From positions 20,411,542 to 20,475,541 of the forward strand of contig OX388305.1 in assembly GCA_947579605.1 (NCBI GenBank): 64,000 nucleotides of DNA. The letters are read 5' to 3'. The stretch is from Athripsodes cinereus (lineage: Eukaryota > Arthropoda > Insecta > Trichoptera > Leptoceridae). Positions 45,690 to 56,725 of the stretch are shown here, piece after piece (the stretch's first letter is position 1; each line of letters starts with the position of its first letter). The notes under the pieces are model-generated. The model ran no database searches. It saw nothing but the letters and a program-made list of their open reading frames with translations, and had not been told where the DNA came from. The position numbers and the translations under genes were made by a program.

Positions 45690-45854
45690 ATAAAGTCAAT
45701 AGTGGAATAACTTTATATCGTGTTTCATTTTAAAAATATGAATATAAACTTCCACCAAGAACCGTCGGTCGATAAATTAAACTTGACCTACTTTCAACCA
45801 GAGACTCCACAGGGAAACATATAGTTACCTATTTAATCTGAAATAAAAAAGATT

Positions 45855-45930
45855 TTAATAGAAATTCAGCCATTCAGCCATACCCATCCTGAATGTTGTA
45901 GTTATATTACATGTAGAGGGCTTCTAGAAT
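45855..45930 (-). repeat. Family D fragment
   Basis: TTCAGCCATACCCATCCTGA, ATGTTGTAGTTATATTACA and AGAGGGCTT resemble the centre of family D, read in the opposite orientation to the piece at 45405. Confidence 0.35.
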
Positions 45931-47394
45931 ATGACGTCAATATTGACTTTGCAGTAAGATAGGTATATAGTTTCGCATAAATAATTAATTTAAATGAATA
46001 CTTACTCAATTTCATTACTCTAAGTAGTTTCAAATTATTGATGCAGGTAAGTTCTGTATAGACTTCATATTAATTGAACTGAATTTATAAGTGCCTTTGC
46101 ATATTGAACTTACCTAATAGTTTGTATTAGTTATATTATTGATATAACCAGTTCAACTCGAATTTCCCTAGAATTCCGTTGTTATTTGTGAGAGTAACCG
46201 TGTCGAAGGATAAGCGCACATACGATAGAATTACGAGTGTAAGATTCTCGTTATACCTACAAATTGGAAACGGCCAGACTGCCTGTTGTATTTATCAGAA
46301 TTTATCTTATTCTTGCATAATACTTTAGAGGAATAAATATTCATTTATTTAATTTTACTATATTAGGAAAGTGTATTAGTTTCTTTATATTTTGCTGATT
46401 TGAATCATTGTATGTTTCAGGATATTTAAATGTATTTGTTTTAAACCAGAATCTAAAAATATTTGTTATTGTATGTATTAACTGACAGTTACAAAGTATT
46501 AAAGTCTTACATTTTTTAAATCAAAGACTTAATTTAATCAAATAAAGAAAGGTAAATCTGCAATTTAAAACATATCAGCAAGAAGTAGTTGATATTGCGT
46601 GTTGCTTTAAATGTATTGAAACGACATTACGTACAATAAAACTATATTTAAAATTCGAGCTTCGAGAACGTAAAATTTTGAGCGTACACGTATATATATG
46701 TAGGTATATTTGCACTTTAATTCGTTGATGTGGTCTCAGCCTTAGAATCGAAGATCGATAAGTAATAATATTATATAGAGAAGGATCTGCCTCCTATTAA
46801 AATAATACCCATCTAGGATATTATTACCCGCTAAGCATTTAACTAAAGCACTAATATTGTCTGACGGAAGATATTACGAGACGTTATTTTATAATATTAT
46901 CACTAGCAGCATAATACAAAATCTCTGGATATTTCCAGATGGTAAGGATTTTTTACATTAATCTAGATGCGTAAGAAGTTATGTCAACTTTGTGGTTAAT
47001 ATCTGAAATTTATCGAGTCTTTGAGTCGCTGTCCATACTCAGAGCGGAGGAAATTATATTTTTCGTTTTATGTTGGTTTGATGACCTATTTGAACGAAAT
47101 AAGTTCCCTTTTAGCCATAGATCAGCTGTTCTTTTTCATCTTGGTAAACTATATTGGAGGTTTCGACCTTATGATGTCTCATTTGGAGCAACGTGGATTT
47201 GGCTTTTGGCAATAGAAAACAATATCGATATTTTGATCTTGAGCAACAATCTAAAGTCGAGATCTAAGAAGAAATTTTATTGTGACATTTTTTTTTTAAT
47301 TTGCTATTGATAATTGAGTATTTATTATTGTCCATCTAAACTTTCACGAACTTGCTCACAAATGATGTTACAAATAATATGTAAACTGTATGTT
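45931..47394. other. AT-rich region without recognised genes
   Basis: A 109-codon plus frame at 46981-47310 shows no recognised similarity and is probably fortuitous. Confidence 0.4.
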
Positions 47395-47522
47395 GTCAAC
47401 ATCTTAGTTGTCCTCTTGTGCTAATAAAAAATGAAACACTCGGGATGGGTGGTATACTTCTTTGGTGAATTTACAATGTTATAATAAGTCTTGTCATAGT
47501 ACTTCACGAATACCTGCCCTCA
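47395..47522 (+). repeat. Family D repeat, central part
   Basis: TTGTCCTCTTGTGCTAATAA, CACTCGGGATGGGTGG, GGTGAATTTACAATG and CGAATACCTGCC follow family D order. Confidence 0.5.
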
Positions 47523-47670
47523 ACATGATAATGCCTACAGGCGAGAGTGCTATACATATATTAATCGAAGAGTGCGATTTTCATTTCATTTCACGAAACA
47601 TTTCAGTAATTAAAAGTGATTTTTTTCTTAGCCATTTTCATAATTTCATAATAAACATAACAAACCTAAA

Positions 47671-47830
47671 GTTAGCCTGATGAAGAGAGCGGAAGCTCTT
47701 GAAAGCTTGCTTGCGATGAATGAAGTCATTGTGGAATAACTAAATATAAGTGTTTTATTTTTATAAATTTAACATGGACATTCATCTAGTACACTGTAAG
47801 CAATCAATATTAATTGTATTAATTTGAAAG
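47671..47830 (+). repeat. Family H element, single arm (H5)
   Basis: CTGATGA at 47677-47683, stem II GAGAGC/GCTCTT with loop GGAA, GAAA at 47701-47704, then AGCTTGCTTGCG. The downstream part ATTGTGGAATAAC, ATATAAGTGTTTTATTT and CATTCATCTAGTACACTG matches the right arm and tail of H3 and H4. Stem III is AGC/GCT with loop TT, and stem I has only two pairs, so this copy is decayed. Confidence 0.6.
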
Positions 47831-48210
47831 TATTTCTACATAAAATTATTTGCTATACATATGATCAATGAACAGGAAAATAATATTATAAATTAAATAG
47901 TGCAATCAAAACAACAGAAGGCAATTTCTTACAATATGTAGAGAAAATGGTATTAGAATATTACGTCAACTCAAGATGTAACATTCAAATTTGTACAAAG
48001 ATCCAACGTAACTTGTAGATGGATTCACATATTATAATAATAGATTAAGATGTTATATTATACCGAGAAATTCTGCTTGTGGAGTTGAGAATGTGAACTT
48101 CTTATACTCGTATTCAGTGTCTGAAATTTTTGGTTTCAAATGCAATTCAGGGAAAATCATTTAGAACATATAAATAACTTACATACTTTACAGAATATTT
48201 TATTTTTAAT
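47831..48210. other. AT-rich spacer
   Basis: Nothing recognised. Confidence 0.35.
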
Positions 48211-48415
48211 TCCGTGGAACACCCGGTAAAAAATAGAATTGGTCTCCTACTTTTTCCCTTAGGTTTTCAAGTGTCTTGTGGATAGACATTATACATCTTA
48301 AATTCAACAAAAATGTTTACTCCCCATCCTGAAAATCTATTTTTTTTATATACCACTAAAATTGCAGTTTGAATGTTTATTATATGCAGCTGATCCACTT
48401 GTAGGATATAAACTA
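48211..48415 (-). repeat. Family D repeat
   Basis: CCGTGGAACACCCGGTAAAA, TTTTCAAGTGTCTTGTGGAT, CATCTTAAATTCAACA, ATATGCAGCTGATCCACTTG. Several internal deletions. Confidence 0.7.
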
Positions 48416-49901
48416 TTAGTAGAAATTTATTTGTAAAACACAATGGGAATAACTTGTGATTTATGAAATGTTTAAAATGTGAGATGGATAGAGAATGTTA
48501 TAAGGTAAAATAAAAAAATTGGAAACGAATGATTTGAATAATATTAAGGTGCGATGTTTTACTAATATTTTCATACGACCAATCGCAAATACGGCTACAT
48601 TCCACTCACCGGATGACATTAGTGCGTGTCCAAGACTGGGAGGCCTAATTAAGGTACCTCCCAGAAAAATATCTGCTGGACAACACCACTATACTCATTT
48701 TGGTGTTGTGTGGTACAATAAGGTGAACAAAAAATGTAAGTATGATTCTACATACATACAAAAAAATTCAGAGTTTTAAATTGAATCTGAAAGATATTTT
48801 TAAATAGCTGTTCAACTGCTCTGTTGTTGAGTTTTGTTAAGAAACTGTATTTGTTTACTGTTTGTATTATAGATATGTGCTTGTTTTTATTGTTGTTTGG
48901 TAAGCGCTATTGTGTGATGTAAATTGTATGAAATATGTTTAAACCCTTTTTTGAGGGTCAAATATATATTAAATGTGTGTTTTTTTTAGTAATAAGGTGT
49001 GTATATAATATTATTAAGTTGTAAATTTTACTTAAGTAAAAAATATTTGAATTTGAATTTGCATTACCATTTTAAAGAAATACCTTCCTTTCAAATAACC
49101 AATATTAAGTTAAAATTGATAAGAAATATTGGAAGAGAGTTTTTCAGCTGAAATATTCAAAGTTTTTATGTAATACGTCTTGAAAATGTCTTCTATCGCC
49201 TTCTAGTGGGTGAAATTGTAAGAAAAAAATACTAAGATATTATGCAGTAGGTATATAAGTGAAGACGTTGAAACTAAGTAGGTACATAATAATAATAAAA
49301 ATCGATTGATTTGAATTACAGGACATTGACCTCCATTTCTTATAAAACCAGGTATTTTTTTTATTTTTTGTAAAGCTGTTGACTCTTCATAGTTGGGCCT
49401 GTTTTTCTAAAGGTTTCATTAATATTATGATAATATTATTTATTTATTTATTTAACCAACATACGGCTTACGCCATTTACAAATATCAAAAAAATAAACC
49501 AAAAAACATAAACACTCATACAAACACTCATATATTTGTAACATTCCTATGTGAAGTGAGTAGATGAAAACGATTTCGCTAATACATTTTTATCTATCCC
49601 ATCACGATGTCTCCCACAGATGGGCGAGAAAGTCAATGCCAAAATTATGTACATGTAATGCGATGAAGCAGTTGGTCATCTCCATTACTTAAAAAAATAG
49701 GATATTAGTGATGAGTCGTACCTATATCTTCAGCTTAAGTTAGTAATAAATTAATGTTTTACGATTGTACCTTTTAGTATTTAGATAGAGCCAAATTCTA
49801 TTCGGGAACCTATTTTTTTAATCAATTTTACTGCGCATAAAATCTTATAACTAATAATAGGCATTAAACATAACTTAATTACAATAGTATAGGTAGCCTT
49901 G
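48416..49901. other. Non-coding stretch with one unassigned short frame
   Basis: The 86-codon plus frame at 48519-48779 includes CPRLGGLIKVPPRKISAGQH and contains AATGTAAGT at 48732-48740, which could be a splice donor. I recognise no domain and cannot tell an exon from chance. A CATCACGATGTCTCCCAC clause near 49599 may be a worn family D end. Confidence 0.3.
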
Positions 49902-49903
49902 TA

Positions 49904-51291
49904 GGGTAGATGACCCGGTTTTGGACACTTTAAGAAATTTTCGTCCTTACACAAAGCAGTACGAAGTTGTAAAAAGAGTGGGATACACTTTTATTTTTTT
50001 TCTCTTATAGTCCAATCATTATTCTACTAGAAAAGTACAAAAACAGTATTTGAGAATCGCTTGATAAAAAAATAAAAAATAAAAAGTTCGACAAGGTCGA
50101 AAAACACCGGTTTTGGACACTTTACCCCCGGTTTTGGACATACGTTGTACCAGTTATGGACACTTTATTGCTCTTAGGTTTTTAATCTTTTAAATTAATA
50201 TAAAATGAAAGAAATGGGTTTTTATACCGTGTATTATCAAAATTATAAACAAAGGGTATGAATTAATTCTATAACTTACTATAATAATGCTAAGGAAAAA
50301 GGTTTTTTCTACAAAATTTAGAAAAAAAAAAACTTTTTCTATTATTCCATCACGGCATATCCCACAAGTGAGGTAGCCAGCAGATGGGCCTCATGGAATA
50401 ATTATAAAGATGTCCTCTCCATGCCTACAAAAAATTAAGACATTCAGGATGGGTGGCAAACATCATCGCTGAATTTAAAATAAAAAATATCTTTGTGCTA
50501 ACACCCATCCGACTTTTACAGGGTACTTGAAAACTTGCGAAAAAGAGTGGGAGAACAATTTTTGTCGGGTGCTCCACAGAACAATAAGAGTAAAAGGTTC
50601 TATCAAAATTTAAATAAAAAACAAACATATTGAACACTATAATCATATTTAAGCCATTCAATCATGCCAAATTGTATTCGAAGAGATCAATTTCAATTGA
50701 CAAAATAGAAATTAGTCTCTCTGTCTCTTGTGTAAAATTAAGGTTAAAGTAGCACCATTTTAATGTTTTTTTCTCTTTAAAGTGTATAAATATTAATTTT
50801 CCTATATTTTTATTAAGGTGTCCAAAACTGAAACACTATGTGAGCCGGTTGTGGACACGTCTGTGTCCAAAACTAGAACAATTGTTAAATTGCTGCACTA
50901 GTTGTAGACATGAAAGATTGTGATAAAACAAATGAGTGAAGTAAAGAAATATTGTTAAAAATATATTCTTAAGACTTCTACCTAATAGTTTAAACGGTTA
51001 CATTAGCAAACACATTATGGATTGCTCAAATATTTTCAGATTACTAACCAAAGGGTCCTTATCGATTTTGTTAACAAATCTGTAAATTTACACACGTTTT
51101 ACTAAAATCTTCAACCATCACGACATTTGACACAATGTCAGCTTATCTGTTAATTTACAAATATGACCATACTCGGTAGGAATGTTATGCATAAATTAAA
51201 CATCTTAAAATTGTTCACATCCTTATTTCTGGGACATCAAATCTCAAAATGTCCAAAACCGGGGCAGTGTCCACAACCGGGTCATCTACCC
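49904..51291. mobile_element. Non-autonomous TA-flanked element with pogo-like ends
   Basis: Terminal inverted repeats of about 27 bp: left GGGTAGATGACCCGGTTTTG, right (reverse complement) GGGTAGATGACCCGGTTGTG, flanked by TA at 49902-49903 and 51292-51293. Subterminal words CCGGTTTTGGACA occur at 50107-50119 and 50128-50140, a variant at 50149-50163, inverted or direct versions at 50819-50830, 50845-50857 and 50863-50874, and one at 51250-51263. No transposase frame was found. A family D repeat is nested at 50340-50585. Strictly comparable with 7114-9380 in TA site, GGG start and GGACA core words. Confidence 0.82.
50340..50585 (+). repeat. Family D repeat nested in the TA-flanked element
   Basis: CATCACGGCATATCCCACAA through GTAGCCAGCAGATGGGCCTC, CATTCAGGATGGGTGGCAAA, CTTTTACAGGGTACTTGAAA to TTTTTGTCGGGTGCTCCACAG: complete and well preserved, inserted inside the host transposon. 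Confidence 0.85.
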
Positions 51292-51305
51292 TATTAAACT
51301 TAATT

Positions 51306-52026
51306 CATTCATTCATTCATCGCCCTCAACGCTCCTCTCGGGAGCACAGGGCAGAAACCAGCCTCCTCCATTCAGAGCGTCTCTGTGCCAATTGCGTCAC
51401 CTCTTTCCACGACATTCCTTGCGCTCTGATATCGTTGTCATAGGAACGGTGTATTGTGAAAGAGGGACGCCCGGGCCTACGGAACCCCTGCGGACGGAAG
51501 AACAGTGCTCTTTTTGGCCAACTATCATTGGGCATTCTCAAAACATGTCCCAGCCAGGACCATCGTCTCTCTTGTATTACGGAGATTACAGGTCTCTGCT
51601 GGGTGCGCCGGCGCACAGCATCATTTGTAACATGTTCATACCATCTGACATCCAAAATCCTTCTAAGACACTTGTTTTCAAAGCTTAGTATCTTCCGCTC
51701 TTGAGTCTTGGTTAAGTGCCAAGACTCGCAGCCATATAGAAGGATTGGGATGATGCACGCATTGAACAAGCGACATTTTGTCCTGATGCTGAGTCCAGAC
51801 GCCTTCCAAACTTTGTTCATGTTATTGAAAGCCCCACTAGCTGCCCCTATGCGGATTGGTAATTCCGACCGGAGATCACCCTCTGGCGTTATGGTTGCTC
51901 CCAGGTACCTGAATTTGCTAACCTGAGATAGTTGGGAATTACCAACCATTAGTGGGGTGTGAGTACTCGTGCATGTACTATTACATAATATGTACTCCGT
52001 TTTAACAGCGTTGATACGAAGGCCAA
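51306..52026 (-). mobile_element. LINE B copy 2, 13-bp target duplication, beside the TA element
   Basis: A 721-bp 5'-truncated minus-strand insertion between perfect direct repeats ATTAAACTTAATT at 51293-51305 and 52027-52039. The left duplication begins with the A of the TA that flanks the neighbouring transposon, so the LINE entered after that element. The 3' tail is an (ATGA/ATTC)n repeat. Confidence 0.92.
51326..52024 (-). pseudogene. LINE B C-terminal ORF, intact frame but truncated
   Basis: The frame is open from the 5' truncation (GLRINAVKTEYI) to the TGA after SREER. Contents: end of the RT thumb (VSKFRYLGATITPEGDLRS), RTKCRLFNACIIPILLYGCE, RRILDVRWYEHVTNDAV, RRWSWLGHVLRMPNDSWPK, GRPSFTIHRSYDNDIRAQ and RRSEWRRLVSALCSREER. 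Trp is intact at the position that is TGA in copy 1 and at the position that is TAG in copy 3. It lacks the YADD box, so no enzyme activity is expected. Confidence 0.88.
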
Positions 52027-52039
52027 ATTAAACTTAATT

Positions 52040-52761
52040 ACCCTCCTTAAAAAGTTACTTTATAGGTATGTTATTAAAAATAGTGGTTATCTAATCGAAT
52101 TCAGAAAATAACAAACCGACAAAATCATATTTTCTAGAATTTCCTATGACAATGGAGTTATTGATGTTGTATTTTGTTACACTAAAATATACAGTGAATG
52201 AATGAAGAAAAGGTTCGAATCTCTGATGAATTACTTGTACTCAGTAGAAGCACCTAGGGTAGTCGACTCGAGATGTTTCCATTCAAGACATTTTTCAATA
52301 TAGTCTTCTGCCAGTGACGCATAACGTTGGATATATTATTTCCACAAGCACCCTCGTACGTAAGAGTAATGGGAGTAGGTTTCTATTCTTATTCTAGAGC
52401 ATACTATTATTTTTATTTAGAGATACAGAGATATGTTGATCCTAGAAAAGGATCCATGATAAATACTCAACTATTTCGAGGAAATGTTAAAAAAAATAAC
52501 AGGAATAATGTACCCATTTTATTTTTCCCAATAAACTGGCAATTTTTTACACAAGTACCTAACTCGAAGGTATTATAATATTTATATCACCAAAATTACC
52601 ACCGTAGCCCAATGAACAATCAATATTATATTATTGTTATTTAACAATATTATTTAATCGAATTTGTATAGAAACATATAATGCAAAATTTGACTGCAGT
52701 CTCTCTGTATATTGTTATAGGTAGGCACGTCTTTATAATCTTTATTTTATCTTAATTAACC
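52040..52761. other. AT-rich spacer
   Basis: Contains GGTTCGAATCTC at 52209-52220, a perfect box-B-like word without a matching box A. Confidence 0.35.
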
Positions 52762-53008
52762 AAGCCGCAGAGCACCTGGCAAACAATTTATCTCCCACTC
52801 TTTCCCGTGAGTTTTGGAGTGTCTTGTAAAAGGCATTTTACGTCTTAAATTTCGAAAATACAACGAAAAGACATTTTACATCTCTAATTCAGCGATGAGG
52901 TAAGCCACCCATCCTAAATATCTTAATACTTTGTTGGCAGGGAGAGGATGACGTACATTTTTGTAACTACCTGTCCACCCTAATTGTGGAATATGCCGTG
53001 ATGGTGCA
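52762..53008 (-). repeat. Family D repeat
   Basis: CCGCAGAGCACCTGGCAAAC, TTTTGGAGTGTCTTGTAAAA, TTCAGCGATGAGGTAAGCCA and TATGCCGTGATGGTG, with an internal duplication of the ACATTTTAC segment (52837 and 52871). Confidence 0.75.
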
Positions 53009-53057
53009 GGTAGTAGTATATTTATTTTATCTGCACACATTTCGTTATATCTGTGTA

Positions 53058-53150
53058 CTATTATGCCATCTCTCAAAAGTGAGGTATTGACAGAAATATT
53101 TTATTTGTTTTACAACCATAGATCATCCTCTTTGTGTCTAAAAACAAGAT
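53058..53150 (+). repeat. Family D fragment, left end
   Basis: TTATGCCATCTCTCAAAAGT, GAGGTATTGACAGAAA, then ATCATCCTCTTTGTGTC. Degenerate and opposite in orientation to the neighbouring copy. Confidence 0.4.
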
Positions 53151-54774
53151 GTTTTGTAGTAGTTGTATATCTTTTTGTTAATCTGAAATAACTTGAAAAA
53201 GTTATTAACACGAAATTGTATACCTACCTACTATTGAGAGTAAACAATGCTTTGATAAGTGAACGATTTATCACTGGTACCACCGTCAATTTGTGCTATT
53301 TGTAGCATATTTAATGACATAAGAAGAAATTTAAGTAAAAATCAAATCCAACGTAAAAATATAGCTACTCACGAGTGAATAAAATAGAAATTGATAATTT
53401 CAAATGATTTATTTTTTTGTATAACTATGAACCATCAATTTAAACAGCAATACAACTTTCTTACTTTTAATGAAGTTTAATTATACACGCATAAAAGGGT
53501 TTTAACGATAATACTTGATTAATGTTATAACTAACTACAAAAAGTGATTATCTTATAGTCGACTCGAAAAACCTTTCATAATGAAGTCATAATTTGTAAC
53601 AAAAAATAGTTTTGGATGAGTGGCTAACAACTACTCGTATACAAAGTCAAATCTCGATTACTCGATTCTCAAAACCACCTGAATTTTTTTGGTAAGTGAA
53701 CAGAACTTCAGTCAATTCGTCTGGCAATCAAAAATATAGGTTTCGCTTACTCGTTTGATAACGAGGATTTACTTCATGGTTAGATTCTCACACAAGTTGA
53801 GTGCTTAAGTTTTTAGCTGTCTGCATTTCAAATTACATTTACAAGGTTTTCATAATTCTGGTAAAGCGTGGACATGTATAAAAATCAAAATCATTCGTTA
53901 TATTTACTTGTTTATAGTTATTTTTATATGAATTATTTCAAATAATAGATATTGTTGTTTACTTGTATACCTACTTAAGATCGATTTTTCTCGTTTTACC
54001 GAGATGTTAGAGGTTTTTGAGTAATCGAGGTTCGAGTTATTCAGTTTCGACTCTGTTATCATTAGTTTTGTGCCTTTCTCATCCCTTGTTATACGGCAAG
54101 GTTATCGTACTAATTAGATGGATGTTTCAACTATCAGAGCTTCGTTATTTAGGTACTTAATAAGGTAGGTACATAGGTACTTATGTTTCCATTATAAGTA
54201 GGCTTTGGACAGCTTTCACTAATGACCAAACTTTTAACTAACGTTATAAATACTACTTTATGTTGCATTATTAATAATAATATGAATAACGATCGCCAAC
54301 AACTCTCTCGTTTGTTTAATATTTTATATGAACACTGCCCATACACATTCTAATGAAAATATAATAAGACACATGGCGCCTTTATCTATGTAAAATCAAT
54401 ACCTATTTTTGTACAAGTTAATTGAATTTTGTGAGTCAGATACGTATGGAATAAATTTCTTTAAAATATTATTTTAAATGAAAACAAAACAAATATACCT
54501 CGTGGTCAATAAATTCATAAATATTACAATATAGTACAAAATTACTCTAACTAGAGACAAAGGTCTAATATGAAAACATGTTGTGAGAATATTAAATGAT
54601 AGTTGTCTGTAAAAACGTTGATATTTCATCTATGGGGCATAAGATGAACATTAATTATTATATCGATCTAGATTCATTATAAGCCAATCTGAATAGTGTA
54701 CTCACGAATGTCCCTTGGCACAAAAAGAATTTATTATTAATTTGCTATGATAATCTTGTTGAAAATATTTAAAG
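53151..54774. other. AT-rich region without recognised genes
   Basis: Nothing supportable. Confidence 0.4.
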
Positions 54775-54978
54775 AAAGGAATCTCCTGTAACAAATAGGC
54801 GTCTCACTCATTTTTGATAGTTTTCGAGTGTTCTGTATAAGGAAAATATATTTGCAAAATATCCTGTGTAATGCACTCAACATCTTCAGTTCAACGATAA
54901 GGTTACAGAGAGGAAAGCTTGAGTGTTTGTTGCGACCAGTTGATCTGATCACTAGTGGGAAATGTCGTGACGGTATAT
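54775..54978 (-). repeat. Family D repeat, diverged
   Basis: GATAGTTTTCGAGTGTTCTG, TTCAGTTCAACGATAAGGTT, GATCTGATCACTAGTGGGAA, TGTCGTGACGGTATA: ends and order conserved, centre eroded. Confidence 0.65.
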
Positions 54979-55718
54979 GAACGAAGATGCTTTAAAATAA
55001 AAACTTTTTGAACGTTAAAACTGATATTATCGGATAAATAATAATATTATTTGTAAAGAAATATTCTTTATATTTTCGATGACATCTACATACATATCGT
55101 AGATGACATCGAGGCGACGATATATCGAAAATACTACTTCACAGTTCCAATCTATTCTATTGACTATCAGCTCCACCTGGTGACCCGTGTTTGCATTACT
55201 TAAAACAATACTTACCTGTTAGTCTATCGCTTGTGAAAATTTTGAATTTATGTTATGTTCCAATATTTACGACACGTGAATATGAACACTATATACTAGG
55301 TTATACTGCCTACGTACTTTGAAATAGTTTTCATAATAACGAACTTTGCCCAAACTTGATTTATACCTACTAGTTCTAATAATATTATTACTGTGTACAT
55401 TAATGATGCTTAGTTGTTGTATGAATACCGGATATTCGGCAAACATCTAAACTGAATTACCCGATAATCACAGCCGCTACACTGTTTGTAGTGAGGTGAA
55501 GTGATCTGTGAGAAAGTGAAAATGACCAGTACATTCACACAATGTCAAATATATTTAATCAAACAGTCACCTTATAAACAAAACTAGCAAATTTTGAATA
55601 CTCCTTTCAGCTTAGCCTATTTGTAATCGTTAGGACACTTTTTCTATTTTCAAATAAATGATGTTTGCACATTTTCGTACGTACAGCAAAAATATATTAT
55701 AATGAGTATCTAATTTAT
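54979..55718. other. AT-rich spacer
   Basis: Small palindromes near 55076-55135 (TATTTTCGAT and ATCGAAAATA flanking CATCTAC and GTAGATG). No other feature. Confidence 0.35.
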
Positions 55719-55729
55719 TATTATCACTT

Positions 55730-55826
55730 CTTCTTCTTCTTCAAGTGCCTTGTCGGGTCCCCCCAACGTTGGCGATCACCTCGGCGAACTTGTCCCTGTC
55801 CTGCGCTGCTCGGAACAGCTCTTCCG
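55730..55826 (-). mobile_element. LINE 3' fragment (family G, copy 1), 11-bp target duplication
   Basis: Only 97 bp long but bounded by perfect direct repeats TATTATCACTT at 55719-55729 and 55827-55837. The minus strand reads LFRAAQDRDKFAEVIANVGG, then TRQGT and stop, followed by a (GAA)n tail. This is an extreme 5' truncation of a LINE. Confidence 0.85.
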
Positions 55827-55837
55827 TATTATCACTT

Positions 55838-56528
55838 AAGCAAGTGTGAAAAGTCGAATGGTAAAAACGAATCGATCAGATACTAAAAAATTGCCGAATA
55901 TTGATCTCATCTCTAATGCACATGTCGAATAACATGATAATAATATTGTGTAACTTGTTGTTTAGGAAACATGTTCGAAATAATAATAAGAATATTTAAG
56001 AAACAATTTCAAAAGTGGCCATACGCGAAATAATGCAAAATTTACAAAGTTTTCTTCCACAGTTTAAAAAATTTATTTATATTATATCTAGGTCCTGGCA
56101 AAGACGTATTTAGAGAATGTCTGATGAAGCTGGTTTCTGCCTTGTGAATGAGTTCTTTTGGCTAAAGTGATTGAACCATCAAGCATTTAAATAGAATACT
56201 TTTTCAATAAAATATTGACAAAAAAAAACAATTTGATAATATCGTTTGATCAATTATGATATACCTAAATTTCTGCGTAACTTTAACAAAAAAAGAAAAT
56301 GTACTTATATTTAGAATAAATCATCTGAAAAAGTTTTATATTTTTGGTTGTTTTTGATCCTGAAGCCCCAAGAGCAAATAGTTTATGCAACAAGAAAGTT
56401 GGATTTAGAAGTTATGACTTTTATTGGGAGGTGTTTTGTTATTTGATTATATTGAAACTTTGACATTTATATTACTCGTCTAATAATTGATATGTCTATT
56501 TATAAATTGGCTGACATAAAGATTCTCA
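55838..56528. other. AT-rich spacer with a possible LINE B scrap
   Basis: 56094-56145 (GAAGCTGGTTTCTGCCTTGT with GCAAAGACG upstream) matches the LINE B 3' end in order, very short and eroded. Confidence 0.35.
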
Positions 56529-56725
56529 CAAACGGAACCACCAGAAAATCAAATGGCTAGATCACGTAAACCAGATCAAGTATGGACATGTGCTCGGTGC
56601 AATACAAATAATAGAGTTTACATGAAAAACTGCATGAATGATGTATAAATTAAAATAGCCTTAAGTAAAAGATATATTTTGCTCGATGTTTTCTGCCTAT
56701 TCCGCAAGGGAAGCTGCATGTTGGA
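56529..56725 (+). pseudogene. LINE A copy 2, C-terminal relic
   Basis: Reads IKWLDHVNQIKYGHVLGAIQ (LINE A copy 1: IKWQDHLNQILQDGHVLST) and, near 56690, a DNA match CTCGATGTTTTCTGCCTATT followed by CCGCAAGGGAAGCTGC, equivalent to the CSILSAYTAREAA end. Several stops and deletions. Confidence 0.6.

Larger units (their letters stand above)
45481..45784 (+). mobile_element. Family H element with inverted arms (H4)
   Basis: The left arm 45488-45595 and right arm 45634-45737 are near-perfect reverse complements with one 4-bp indel. The tail 45738-45784 contains CTTCCACCAAGAACCGTCGG. Direct repeats GACCTACT at 45473-45480 and 45785-45792 flank the unit. Each arm carries a hammerhead-like motif. The 38-bp spacer between the arms (AGGATGGGTGGCG...) is a piece of the family D repeat. 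Same architecture as H3. Confidence 0.75.

Noticed and set aside
46981..47310. 109-codon plus-strand frame as a possible host exon
   Set aside because: No recognised domain and no convincing splice sites or neighbouring exons.
52209..52220. Perfect box B word GGTTCGAATCTC
   Set aside because: No box A within 30-60 bp upstream and no tRNA-like arms; probably chance.
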